Shown here piece by piece: positions 44,078 to 52,267 of a stretch of 64,000 bases of DNA (the first letter of the stretch is position 1; the number at the start of each line of letters is the position of its first letter). This DNA comes from ASV31 sp965229765. GTDB taxonomy: Bacteria; Pseudomonadota; Alphaproteobacteria; Rhodobacterales; Rhodobacteraceae. The notes under the pieces were generated by a model. That model was given only the letters and a program-made list of their open reading frames with translations, was not told where the DNA came from and did no database searches. Location of the stretch: NCBI GenBank assembly GCA_965229765.1, contig CBDDJT010000001.1, forward strand, positions 62,001-126,000. The letters are read 5' to 3'. The translations under genes were made by a program, and so were the position numbers.

Positions 44078-45343
44078 ATGACTAGACTGTTCAGGGTTCT
44101 GGCGCTCGGCCTTGCCGCCGCGCTTGGGACGGCGGGCGCTGCATCGGCTCAGGACTGCCCGATCAAGCTTGGGGCGATCCTGCCCGTTTCCGGCCCGATG
44201 GGCCAAGTCGGCGAACGCATCGCCGAAACCGGCGCCTTTGCCGTCGAGGTGATGAACGAGGCCGGCGGCATAAAGGGCTGCGACGTGGAGTATGTTCTGC
44301 GTGACACCCAGGGTCAGTCGACCGTTGGCGTCGACGCGGCGAAGTCGCTGGTCGACCTCGAAGGCGTACAGGCGCTGATTGGTGCGGTCAGCTCGGGCGT
44401 CAGCCTGCCGGTGCTGACCTCGGTCGCCGTGCCGTCGAAGGTGGTGCAGATTTCCTGCTGCTCGTCTTCGGAAAGCTTCACGGCGCTGGCCGAAGAAGGC
44501 AAGACCGAAGGCTACTGGTTCCGCACCTATGCGACAAACCGCAGCCAGTCCGCGATGGGCGCTCTTGTGGCCAGCGAACAGGGCTACAAGAAGACGGCGG
44601 TGATCTACGTCAACACCGACTTCGGTGTGGGCCTTGCAAAGCGGTTCGAACAGGACCTTGCCAAGCTTGGCGGCACGATCACCAGCATGGTGGCCTACAA
44701 CGAGAACCAGCAGAGCTATCGCGCAGAGGTAACGGCCGCGCTGGCGGACGACCCGGATTCGCTGTTCCTGGTGGCTTTCCCGGTGGACGGTGCCACGATC
44801 ACGCGTGAATGGCTGTCGCTTGGCGGCACCGGCAACCTGATCGTGAACAACTCGCTCCGGTCGGACGACTACTTCAAGGCTGTTGGGCACCAGTACCTGC
44901 AGGACATGATCGGCTATGACAGCGCGCAGCCGCGCCTGCCTTCGGTCGACTCGTTCAACGAGATGTTCGAAGCTCGTTTCGACAGCCCGCCGAACGGCCC
45001 CGGCCTTCACTCGGTCTTTGACGCTGTCATGGTGACCTTGCTGGCGATGGAAATGTCCGACGACCTGAACGGCACAAGCATCCGTGACAACATGCGGATG
45101 GTCACCAGTTCCGAAGGCACCGAGGTCTATCCCACGGCCGAAGGCCTTATGAAGGCCAAGGAGCTGATCGCGGCGGGCGAGGCCATTCGCTATGTCGGCG
45201 CGACCGGGGCGCTTCAGTTCGATGCCAACGGCGATGTCCAGGCGCCCAAGATGACCTGGAAGCTGGATGGCGAGAGCAACGTCGAGACAGGTTATTACAC
45301 GACCGAGGAAGTCGCGGCGCTGATCGCCAGGCTGGACGGCTGA
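44078..45343 (+). CDS. Periplasmic substrate-binding protein of the liv-type importer
   Basis: 421 aa type I periplasmic binding protein. Signal peptide LFRVLALGLAAALGTAGAASAQD, then the family opening CPIKLGAILPVSGPMGQVGERIAETGAFAVEVMNEAGGIKG. Central EGVQALIGAVSSGVSLPVLTSVAVPSKVVQISCCSSSE lines the ligand site; the consecutive Cys pair there is unusual for the family. Ligand cannot be predicted. It lies outside the overlapping block, with its own leader, and ends in a strong terminator. Confidence 0.9.
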   Translation: MTRLFRVLALGLAAALGTAGAASAQDCPIKLGAILPVSGPMGQVGERIAETGAFAVEVMNEAGGIKGCDVEYVLRDTQGQSTVGVDAAKSLVDLEGVQALIGAVSSGVSLPVLTSVAVPSKVVQISCCSSSESFTALAEEGKTEGYWFRTYATNRSQSAMGALVASEQGYKKTAVIYVNTDFGVGLAKRFEQDLAKLGGTITSMVAYNENQQSYRAEVTAALADDPDSLFLVAFPVDGATITREWLSLGGTGNLIVNNSLRSDDYFKAVGHQYLQDMIGYDSAQPRLPSVDSFNEMFEARFDSPPNGPGLHSVFDAVMVTLLAMEMSDDLNGTSIRDNMRMVTSSEGTEVYPTAEGLMKAKELIAAGEAIRYVGATGALQFDANGDVQAPKMTWKLDGESNVETGYYTTEEVAALIARLDG

Positions 45344-45350
45344 GCCACAC

Positions 45351-45380
45351 GGCCGGGCGCCAACCGCGCCCGGCCTTTTT
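45351..45380 (+). terminator. Factor-independent terminator after the binding protein
   Basis: Perfect 10-bp inverted repeat GGCCGGGCGC / GCGCCCGGCC with a 5-base loop (CAACC), immediately followed by TTTTT. The hairpin starts 8 bases after the stop codon. It is the clearest terminator in the window and separates the importer transcript from the RidA gene. Confidence 0.9.
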
Positions 45381-45399
45381 CCTATTGAGGACAGGCACG

Positions 45400-45807
45400 A
45401 TGACGGGCCTCAGGACGCACATCTACAGTGGTTCGGTCTATGAAGAGATGGCCGGCTATGCCCGCGCCGTCGTCGTGGACGACCACATCTTCGTTTCGGG
45501 CACCGTCGGGGTCGATTTCGAAACCGGTCAGATGGCCGAGGGCGCGGCGGAGCAGGCCAACCAGGCCCTGGACACGATCGCGCGCGCCCTTGCCCAAGCG
45601 GAATCGGGACTCCACGATGTTGTACGGACCCGGGTCTACGTCCCGGCACCCGACGATGTCGCCGCAGTCGCCGGGGTCCTGAAACGACGCCTCGGATTCA
45701 CGGCCCCGGCGAATACGACTGTCTGTTCGCCACTCGCCGTGCCCGAGGCCCGTGTCGAGATAGAGGTCGAAGCGCTGCGCGGATCCGGCACGCCGGAAGA
45801 GGCATGA
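45400..45807 (+). CDS. RidA family protein with Asn at the catalytic Arg position
   Basis: 135 aa stand-alone Rid domain: HIFVSGTVGVDFETGQMAEGAAEQANQALDTI, LHDVVRTRVYVPAPDD and VPEARVEIEVEAL fit the family. The motif that carries the catalytic Arg in archetypal RidA (P-A-R-S/T) reads PANT, placing Asn at residue 105 from the chosen ATG. The fusion protein at 37613 has the same change. ATG at 45400 follows a GAGG ribosome site; a TTG 15 bases upstream is less likely. Overlaps the next gene by 4 bases. Confidence 0.88.
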   Translation: MTGLRTHIYSGSVYEEMAGYARAVVVDDHIFVSGTVGVDFETGQMAEGAAEQANQALDTIARALAQAESGLHDVVRTRVYVPAPDDVAAVAGVLKRRLGFTAPANTTVCSPLAVPEARVEIEVEALRGSGTPEEA

Positions 45808-46241
45808 GCGCCGACACCCGATCTACCCTGATCGCGGCGCCGGCGCGCACGGTGTTCGGTTTTCTATGCGATCCGGACAAGCTGACGCTCTGGTCATTCG
45901 GAACATGGCATATCACCCGGTATGACGGCGGGTTGATGGAAGGGCGCAGCCTGATGACGGGGGCCCCGATCTGGCTGCGGATCGAAGCCCATTCAGCGGC
46001 CCTGCTGATCGATTATCATCTGGGCGCGACCCCAGAGACCCTGCAACCCAGGATTTTCTCGCGCGTGATCCCCGGGACCGTCACCGGGCACGGAAGCGAT
46101 ACTTCGCTGCTGGCAATGACCGGGGTGCGAACCGCCGACATGGACGATGGGCGCTGGGCGGGTCTCGGGCGCGCGCACGCCTTTGAAGTCGACGTGATCC
46201 GGGGCCTTATCGAAAGCGGTCACGATCACCGGCACACGTGA
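45804..46241 (+). CDS. SRPBCC-like (START-fold) small protein
   Basis: 145 aa. N-terminus STLIAAPARTVFGFLCDPDKLTLWSFGTWHI matches the opening helix-strand of SRPBCC/polyketide-cyclase-like proteins, whose cavity binds hydrophobic ligands; the rest is too divergent to subclassify. No signal peptide. Starts within the RidA stop (4-base overlap) and ends 3 bases before a palindrome that fronts the TRAP operon. Confidence 0.6.
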   Translation: MSADTRSTLIAAPARTVFGFLCDPDKLTLWSFGTWHITRYDGGLMEGRSLMTGAPIWLRIEAHSAALLIDYHLGATPETLQPRIFSRVIPGTVTGHGSDTSLLAMTGVRTADMDDGRWAGLGRAHAFEVDVIRGLIESGHDHRHT

Positions 46242-46244
46242 CGC

Positions 46245-46259
46245 TGTAAATATTTTACA
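46245..46259. promoter_or_regulatory. Operator-like palindrome TGTAAA-N3-TTTACA
   Basis: Perfect 6-bp inverted repeat TGTAAA-TAT-TTTACA, strikingly AT-rich for this GC-rich window and placed just upstream of a promoter-like pair before the TRAP binding-protein gene. Typical size and symmetry for a dimeric regulator's operator; the regulator is not encoded next to it. Confidence 0.6.
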
Positions 46260-46260
46260 C

Positions 46261-46289
46261 TTGAAGCAATCGTGGCGGATTGCTTTACT
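46261..46289 (+). promoter_or_regulatory. Candidate promoter of the first TRAP operon
   Basis: TTGAAG (46261-46266), 17-base spacer, TTTACT (46284-46289). The -35 box starts two bases after the palindrome, which would suit an activator binding at -40 or a repressor blocking polymerase. The dctP-type ATG is 38 bases beyond the -10. Confidence 0.4.
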
Positions 46290-46326
46290 GCCGTTGCGAA
46301 CACGAAATCCCACAGGGGGGAAACCC

Positions 46327-47286
46327 ATGACTCGCTTGACCACGGCCTTGATTGCCGCGGCGCTTGTTGCGCCATCTGCCGCCGCCGCCCAGGAAGTGAC
46401 GCTTCGGGGCGTGACGGCCTTTGCCACCGGCACCACCTTTTCACGCCCGTTCGAAGCCTTCGTAGAAAGGGTGAATGAAACAGGCTCCGGCGTTGTGCAA
46501 ATCGAATACGTCGGCGGCCCCGAAGCCGTGCCGACATTCGAACTTGGCAACGCCGTGTCCTCGGGCATTGTGGACATCGCCAACAACACCACGGCGTTCT
46601 ACACCAACCTTGTCCCGCTGGGCGACGCCCTGCACCTTGCGACCAATACCGTGCAGGAGCAGCGCGCGAACGGCTGCTTCGAGATGATCGACGCGCTTCA
46701 TCAGGAGCAGATGAACGTCAAGTATCTGGCGCGGACGGGCGACAACATCCAGTTCCACCTGTATCTGACCAAACCGATCAGCGCACCGGATCTCAACGGC
46801 CTGACGATCCGCACGACCCCGGTCTATCGCGCCTTCTTCGAAACGCTTGGGGCAACGCTGGTTACCACCGCCCCGGGCGAAGTCTATACAGCGTTGGAGC
46901 GTGGCGCGATCGACGGATATGGCTGGCCGGTTCAGGGCGTCATGGACCTTGGTTGGGACGAGCAGACCAAGTATCGGGTCGATCCAGGGTTCTACCAGGT
47001 GGATGTGAACTTCCTTGTCAATCTGGACACCTGGAGCGGTCTGTCAGACGAGGCAAAGGCGGTTCTGGAAGAGGCCGCGATCTGGACCGAAGAGCGGAAC
47101 GCCGAGAACCTCACGATCAACGAGTCCGAGGCGGCGCGTCAAGCCGAGGCCGGCATAGAGGTCATCAACTTCGATGGTGAGGTTGGCGAGGGCTATCTGG
47201 CGCAGGCACAGTCCGCCGGTTGGGCCTCGATCGAGGCGATCGACGCCGAGAAGGCCGCGGCCCTCAAGGCCTGTCTGACCGAATAG
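46327..47286 (+). CDS. TRAP transporter substrate-binding protein (DctP family)
   Basis: 319 aa periplasmic receptor. Signal peptide LTTALIAAALVAPSAAAAQ; the DctP fold is shown by LRGVTAFATGTTFSRPFEAFVERVNE, LTIRTTPVYRAFFETLGATLVTTAPGEVYTALERGAIDGYGWP (the conserved Arg that binds a ligand carboxylate lies in LTIRTTP). A GGGGGGAAA ribosome site precedes the ATG. Ligand probably a carboxylate. A strong hairpin follows its stop. Confidence 0.9.
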   Translation: MTRLTTALIAAALVAPSAAAAQEVTLRGVTAFATGTTFSRPFEAFVERVNETGSGVVQIEYVGGPEAVPTFELGNAVSSGIVDIANNTTAFYTNLVPLGDALHLATNTVQEQRANGCFEMIDALHQEQMNVKYLARTGDNIQFHLYLTKPISAPDLNGLTIRTTPVYRAFFETLGATLVTTAPGEVYTALERGAIDGYGWPVQGVMDLGWDEQTKYRVDPGFYQVDVNFLVNLDTWSGLSDEAKAVLEEAAIWTEERNAENLTINESEAARQAEAGIEVINFDGEVGEGYLAQAQSAGWASIEAIDAEKAAALKACLTE

Positions 47287-47295
47287 ATTTCCATG

Positions 47296-47324
47296 GCCGG
47301 AGCGGCTTGTATTGCCGCTCCGGC
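47296..47324 (+). other. Intercistronic hairpin after dctP-type gene
   Basis: Perfect 11-bp stem (GCCGGAGCGGC / GCCGCTCCGGC) with a 7-base loop in the gap between the binding-protein stop and the small-permease start, with no T-tract. It probably protects the binding-protein mRNA 3' end or partly attenuates transcription. Confidence 0.6.
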
Positions 47325-47339
47325 AACACTGGAAGAAAA

Positions 47340-47840
47340 ATGCGGACCCTTTCGCGCCTGCTTGATCTTTGCCTGGGCATCTGTGCCGGGCTGTCCGCCG
47401 CGATCCTTGCGGCGATCGCGCTTGGCATTTCGGTGAACGTTGTGTTGCGCGGCGTCAGCGACAGCGCATTGTACGGCCTTCTGGATCTGGTGGAATACGG
47501 CCTTCTGGCCGCCACCTTTCTTGGCGCGCCCTGGGTGCTGGCCTTGAATGCCCATGTCGCGGTCGACCTTGTTACGGCAAGCCTGCCACAACGAATTGCA
47601 CAGCCACTGGCACGTGCAACGGCGACATTGGGGCTGATCGTATCGGCGGTGTTTCTGTATTATGCCATTGAGGCTGCCTCGATCTCTGCCGGGCGCGGAT
47701 CAATGGTGCGGCAGGCGTTCGTGTTCCCGGAATGGTGGACGCTGGCCGCCGCTCCTTTGGGTTTCGGCCTGATCTGTGCCGTCTTTCTTCGCCAGCTTCT
47801 TGCCCCGCCCAAGGGCAATCGAACGGCCACGGGGCTTTAG
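47340..47840 (+). CDS. TRAP transporter small permease (DctQ family)
   Basis: 166 aa, four hydrophobic helices (LCLGICAGLSAAILAAIALGISVNVVLRG; FLGAPWVLALNAHVAVDLV; ATLGLIVSAVFLYYAIEAA; WWTLAAAPLGFGLICAVFL). The 'NAHVAVDL' block is a DctQ hallmark. ATG at 47340 follows a GGAAGAAA ribosome-site-like stretch. Three bases before the large permease. Confidence 0.88.
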   Translation: MRTLSRLLDLCLGICAGLSAAILAAIALGISVNVVLRGVSDSALYGLLDLVEYGLLAATFLGAPWVLALNAHVAVDLVTASLPQRIAQPLARATATLGLIVSAVFLYYAIEAASISAGRGSMVRQAFVFPEWWTLAAAPLGFGLICAVFLRQLLAPPKGNRTATGL

Positions 47841-47843
47841 GCG

Positions 47844-49157
47844 GTGGAGTGGCCGCTCTTTCTTGCGCTGATGCTTGGGGGGCTGGGTGCCCTCTTGTTG
47901 ATGGGCCTTCCGGTGGCTTTTGCCTTTCTCGCCGTGACCGTTGTCGGCGCATGGGAAGTTCTTGGCGGCGAGCGGGGTATCGTACAACTTGCCCGGAACG
48001 CCGCGGACTCATTGTCGAACTTTCAGCTCGCGCCCATCCCGCTGTTCATCCTGATGGGAGAGATCCTGTTTCAATCAGGCGTGGCGCACCGGGCGATCGA
48101 CGCCGTGGAACGGGTTGTCACACGCATACCCGGCCGACTGTCCGTGGTCAGCGTATTCGCCGGCACGATCTTTGCCGCGTTGTCCGGATCGACGATTGCA
48201 AACACGGCAATGCTTGGATCGACCTTGCTGCCAAACATGCTGAAGAAGGGCTACCATCCCTCGATGGCGATGGGTCCGATCATGGCCTCTGGCGCAATCG
48301 CCATGCTGATACCGCCTTCAGCGCTTGCGGTTCTGGTGGGAAGTCTGACCGGCATTTCCATCGCGGGGCTGCTGGTTGCCGGGGTTATCCCCGCCCTGCT
48401 GCTGTCGGCCCTGTTCGTTGGCTGGATCGTCCTTCGCGCAGTGCAAAATCCCGCACTTGCCCCTGCTGACCTGCCCGCAGACATGTCGCTGACGGAACGC
48501 TGGCGACCCTTTGTCATCTATGTCCTGCCGCTTTCGGTTCTTTTTGCCATCGTCATTGGCAGCCTTCTGGCAGGACTGGCAACGCCCACCGAATCCGCCG
48601 CACTTGGTTCGGTAGCAGCCGTTCTTGTCAGCCTGGGCTATCGCAGTCTGACATGGGCCAAACTGGTAAAGGCCCTGATGGAAACGCTGAAGCTGTCGGT
48701 GATGATCCTTTTCATCATCGCGGTCAGTCAGACCTTTGCGCAGGTTCTTTCCTTCTCGGGTGCCACGGGGGGACTGATCCGCACGATCGAAGGCTACGCC
48801 CTGTCGCCTCTGGCAGTGCTGATCGGAATGATCCTGATCCTGTTGCTTCTCGGTTGTTTCATCGACCAGGTCAGCATGTTGATGGTGACGGTGCCGATCT
48901 TTGTTCCGCTGGCCAGCGCGGCGGGGATCGATCCGTTGATCCTCGGTGTCGTCTATCTTCTGACGATGGAGATCGGCTTGCTGACACCACCCTTCGGGCT
49001 ACTGCTCTTCGTGATGCGGGGTGTGGCACCGCCCGAGATCGGAATGCGACAGATATATGCCGCGATCCTGCCCTTCGTGGGGATCAAGCTGGCGGTACTG
49101 GCCCTGATCGTGTGGCAGCCATGGCTTGGCACATGGCTGCCGTCGGTGATCCGCTGA
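47844..49157 (+). CDS. TRAP transporter large permease (DctM family)
   Basis: 437 aa, about 12 helices, GTG start. DctM blocks: LAPIPLFILMGEILFQSGVA, VFAGTIFAALSGSTIANTAMLGSTLLP, MAMGPIMASGAIAMLIPPSALAVLVGSLTGISIAGLLVAGVIPALLLSALF and LLTPPFGLLLFVMRGVAPPE. Completes the P-Q-M TRAP set. Convergent with the ATP-grasp gene 6 bases away. Confidence 0.92.
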   Translation: MEWPLFLALMLGGLGALLLMGLPVAFAFLAVTVVGAWEVLGGERGIVQLARNAADSLSNFQLAPIPLFILMGEILFQSGVAHRAIDAVERVVTRIPGRLSVVSVFAGTIFAALSGSTIANTAMLGSTLLPNMLKKGYHPSMAMGPIMASGAIAMLIPPSALAVLVGSLTGISIAGLLVAGVIPALLLSALFVGWIVLRAVQNPALAPADLPADMSLTERWRPFVIYVLPLSVLFAIVIGSLLAGLATPTESAALGSVAAVLVSLGYRSLTWAKLVKALMETLKLSVMILFIIAVSQTFAQVLSFSGATGGLIRTIEGYALSPLAVLIGMILILLLLGCFIDQVSMLMVTVPIFVPLASAAGIDPLILGVVYLLTMEIGLLTPPFGLLLFVMRGVAPPEIGMRQIYAAILPFVGIKLAVLALIVWQPWLGTWLPSVIR

Positions 49158-49163
49158 AACGGC

Positions 49164-50357
49164 CTACTTGTCGCGCTTCTTGACCAGCACCGCGATCTCT
49201 TCGGATAGACGCTTGTTGCGCGCCTTGATCCGTTCGAACACCGCAGCGAACTCGGGGTTGTTGCCGCCATGGTCAAAGGCGTGCTGATAAAGATCGTGGC
49301 CCGTATTCACATTGCATTCGATCATCACGGGTCCATCTGGGCCAATCGCGATGTCCCAGCCAAGGCAGCCGTTGATCGGATAAATCGCGTGGCAGGACAC
49401 GGCCATGTCCATCACCGCCCGCCAATGCGGCAATTCAAACCCCACGATGGGCAGCCCGTTTTCGGGGTGATCCTCGACCGCGCGTGAGTCGGGGCCCTTG
49501 CCTGCGCGGCAGTTCAGCACCTTGCCAGAACCCATGTCGATGCCGGCAATCATGTTCCCCTTCTGCCAGAAATTATCCGACATCGAGGTGGCAGACGGAA
49601 TCTTCCAGATCGCGTAGAGCACGCGCGGGCGATCCTCTTCGATCACGGTCACCAAGCGAAGGGTTCCGACGGCCCTTCCCGTGCGTGCCTCGATCTCGGG
49701 ATGCTGCGAGACCATAGACTGGAACATGTAGCCGTCATGATACTCGCGCATGATCTCGGCGCAGAAACCGTCCAGATCCGCCGTCTGTCCGTTGCAAAAG
49801 GAAAGCGTTCCAGATGCCGCATCGACCGCATCGATCGCTGCCGTTCCCATGGCCTGCATTCCAGAGACCGGTTTGCCGAACAGCGGATAGCGTGCGTGAG
49901 ATACAAGAAAGTCGCGAATGGCCTCTGCGCTGCGCAGGACCGGGATATTGCCCAGGTCGCGATCAAGCGACATGACGGCCTGGGTTTCGGTCGTGTCGAA
50001 GCCCAGCTGCCGCAACATCGCGGTATACGTCACCTTGTCCTTCAGAAAGCTTCGCATCAGCGTCAGCCCCGGTGGGGCAAGCTTCATGTTGATCGAGGAA
50101 CAACCGATTTCACCCAGAAATTCGGCCTTTTTCTCCCACGCCATATCCCCGCGATAGAGGCGGAATTCATAATATTCCTGATCGGTCAGCATACTGGGCT
50201 TCAGCCGCAGCTTGACCATCTCCATGAATTGCTTGAACGGGCTGACGCCGTAGTCGCGCGCAACACGCACAAGCATGCTATTGGCGGCCTTGTCGCCCTT
50301 TACCGGGGCGGATGGACGGCGGGCTGTTATGGTCTTTTCGTTCTGAGTGCTTGTCAT
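49164..50357 (-). CDS. ATP-grasp protein (sugar-transfer-associated type)
   Basis: 397 aa enzyme of the ATP-grasp fold, resembling the sugar-transfer-associated group. Visible pieces: the nucleotide-binding Lys strand YPLFGKPVSGMQAMGTAAI, and the metal-binding end GPDGPVMIECNVNTGHDLYQHAFD, with Glu and Asn as Mg2+ ligands. Would ligate a carboxylate to an acceptor through an acyl-phosphate; substrates unknown. Members of this group usually sit in polysaccharide clusters, but no glycosyltransferase is near. ATG at 50357; about 170 bases separate it from the Fe-S gene on the same strand. Confidence 0.72.
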   Translation of the reverse strand: MTSTQNEKTITARRPSAPVKGDKAANSMLVRVARDYGVSPFKQFMEMVKLRLKPSMLTDQEYYEFRLYRGDMAWEKKAEFLGEIGCSSINMKLAPPGLTLMRSFLKDKVTYTAMLRQLGFDTTETQAVMSLDRDLGNIPVLRSAEAIRDFLVSHARYPLFGKPVSGMQAMGTAAIDAVDAASGTLSFCNGQTADLDGFCAEIMREYHDGYMFQSMVSQHPEIEARTGRAVGTLRLVTVIEEDRPRVLYAIWKIPSATSMSDNFWQKGNMIAGIDMGSGKVLNCRAGKGPDSRAVEDHPENGLPIVGFELPHWRAVMDMAVSCHAIYPINGCLGWDIAIGPDGPVMIECNVNTGHDLYQHAFDHGGNNPEFAAVFERIKARNKRLSEEIAVLVKKRDK

Positions 50358-50524
50358 TTCTGCCTCCCGTTGCGCGGTCTTGTTGAAAAACCGGTTGGCA
50401 CCACCATGCCGGGTAATTTTGGCAGAACATTGGCAACGGTTCAGGCAGGATCCACCAAATGTCGCGCAAACGCGAACCATCGGCCGGAAATGCGAAGAGG
50501 GCCCAGCGCCACGGGCGCGGCAGG

Positions 50525-51526
50525 TCAGATCGCGTCTACTTCGCCCAGTCGTTCGGCGCGGCGTGCCAGCTTTGCGGCAAGGTTCAGGCCCACGCCCGGG
50601 CGGCTCCAGGGGCAAACGGCGATGCAGATCGCACATCCCAGGGTCTGGTTGAAGAATGGCAGGCAACGGTCGAAATCCACGTACCACTTGGTTTCGCCCC
50701 TCACCATCTGCTTTGCGGGGGCGATAGCCTCTGGCGGGCAGGCATCCTCACAGATCCGGCAGGATTGGCAGAAGTCGTCAATGCCAGAGGTCCGAGCCTG
50801 CGTGACAGCGAAGGGTGCGTCAGTCAGCACCGCGGCCAGACGGAAAGACGACCCAAACTCGGGATTGATAATGGAGCCGTGCTTGCCAAGCTCACCGAAC
50901 CCGCACGCGAGCGCCGGCGGGATCATCGCGACAGCTCCGGTCATGGGTCCCGTCACCGGCTCCGCCGCCCAGCCCTGCTCTCGAATCCAGCCCGCTACGA
51001 GCTTGGAGGCATGAGCCGCCCTGCCATACTGGCGCGTCACCTCGGCGCCGGCAGGTACGTCTGGGGCCTGCGAAATCGCGTCATAGTCATGCTTGACGCC
51101 CAGCATGACGATCCGCGACTGTTGCACGGAATAGCCCTGGAAAACCCAGTCGTCAGACATCTCGGCCACGCCGGTCATCTCGCAAACACCCTCGGCGACA
51201 AACCTGCCCAAGCCTTCGGTCCAGGCTTCGGGTGCCAGATCCACGGGCGTTTCAGCGACGTGGGGTACCGGCGCGTCCAGAATGCCTTTGCGCCAGGCAC
51301 GCACCTCTAGCATCCGGGGATCGTCCCCGTGCTGGGTAAAGAACCACTTCTGCATCTTCCCATGTGGGATCAGATCCGGGTCGGGAGACCAGTAAACGAT
51401 TCCGGGGCGGCGAAAGTCGGTTTCACCTAGCCCATTGATCGCGTTCCCCGAAGCTTCAGGCTGCAACGCCATCTGTTCGGGGTTCGGCGTGAAGGGACGA
51501 TGCGGGTTCTCCTTTGGCATGGTCAA
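50525..51526 (-). CDS. QueG/reductive-dehalogenase-like 4Fe-4S protein
   Basis: 333 aa. Carries two ferredoxin-type motifs, CQSCRICEDACP and C...CAICIAVCPW, in the order and spacing seen in epoxyqueuosine reductase (QueG) and reductive dehalogenases. The preceding GKHGSIINPEFGSSFRLAAVLTDAPF matches their cobalamin-domain end. No Tat signal, so cytoplasmic. The N-terminal half differs from QueG (VYWSPDPDLIPHG, WFFTQHGDDP), so it is probably not the housekeeping tRNA enzyme but a related cobalamin/Fe-S reductase of unknown substrate. Confidence 0.75.
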   Translation of the reverse strand: MTMPKENPHRPFTPNPEQMALQPEASGNAINGLGETDFRRPGIVYWSPDPDLIPHGKMQKWFFTQHGDDPRMLEVRAWRKGILDAPVPHVAETPVDLAPEAWTEGLGRFVAEGVCEMTGVAEMSDDWVFQGYSVQQSRIVMLGVKHDYDAISQAPDVPAGAEVTRQYGRAAHASKLVAGWIREQGWAAEPVTGPMTGAVAMIPPALACGFGELGKHGSIINPEFGSSFRLAAVLTDAPFAVTQARTSGIDDFCQSCRICEDACPPEAIAPAKQMVRGETKWYVDFDRCLPFFNQTLGCAICIAVCPWSRPGVGLNLAAKLARRAERLGEVDAI

Positions 51527-51594
51527 AGCCTACGCGAACCATCAATCCTGGCAAGAGCCTTGATCGACTGGAGCGATACGCTAGACCATCTGAC

Positions 51595-52206
51595 ATGGCC
51601 CGATCACCACGCATTGCCGCCGCCGCCGTCGCCCTGCTTGCCGCCGGATCGTTGGTGCTCCAGTTCGGGTCACAATGGCTGGACCCCTCGGACGCGCGGG
51701 GGCTTGGCGAGGTCCTGTGGGACAACTACCGGTTCTTCACGATCATCACCAACACCATTGTCCTGGTCCTGGCTGGCCAGGTCGCGCTGACCTCTCGTTG
51801 GCCTGGTGCGTCCCTGCCTGGCGGCGTGACAATCTGGATCCTCGCGGTGGGGATCGTCTATCATCTGTTGTTGTCTGCAACGCACAATCCCGTCGGCGCC
51901 GAAGCATGGGCCAATCAGGGGCTTCACACCATCGTGCCCGTGGCTTTCCTGCTTCTCTGGCTCGCCCATGCTCCGAAGGCGCCTTTGGGCTTCGGCCAGC
52001 CTGCGATCTGGACCCTTTGCCCGTTGGCCTATGTCGGTTATGCCATGGGACGCGCATCCATCGACGGGGTCTATCCCTACTTCTTCCTGAACCCCGACAA
52101 ACTCGGCTGGGGCGGGGTCCTGGCATATGTCCTGGGCCTTGGGGCAGCATTCTTCCTGGCAGGGGCGCTCCTTGTGCTGGCAGCGCGCCTTATGAAGGGG
52201 CGTTGA
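51595..52206 (+). CDS. Pr6Pr-family membrane protein
   Basis: 203 aa with about six hydrophobic helices. The stretches LWDNYRFFTIITNTIVLVLAG, IVYHLLLSATHNPVGAEAWANQGLHTIVPVAFLLLWL and GRASIDGVYPYFFLNPDKLGWGGVLAYVLGLG are characteristic of Pr6Pr (FAR-17a/AIG1-like) proteins. Function in bacteria unknown. The ATG at 51595 places the first helix at the N-terminus. Divergent from the Fe-S gene. Confidence 0.82.
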   Translation: MARSPRIAAAAVALLAAGSLVLQFGSQWLDPSDARGLGEVLWDNYRFFTIITNTIVLVLAGQVALTSRWPGASLPGGVTIWILAVGIVYHLLLSATHNPVGAEAWANQGLHTIVPVAFLLLWLAHAPKAPLGFGQPAIWTLCPLAYVGYAMGRASIDGVYPYFFLNPDKLGWGGVLAYVLGLGAAFFLAGALLVLAARLMKGR

Positions 52207-52267
52207 CGATCGGACTTGCACGTCTCATGCGCCCTGCCAGACTGGCGCGGGCAAAGGAGCACACAAG

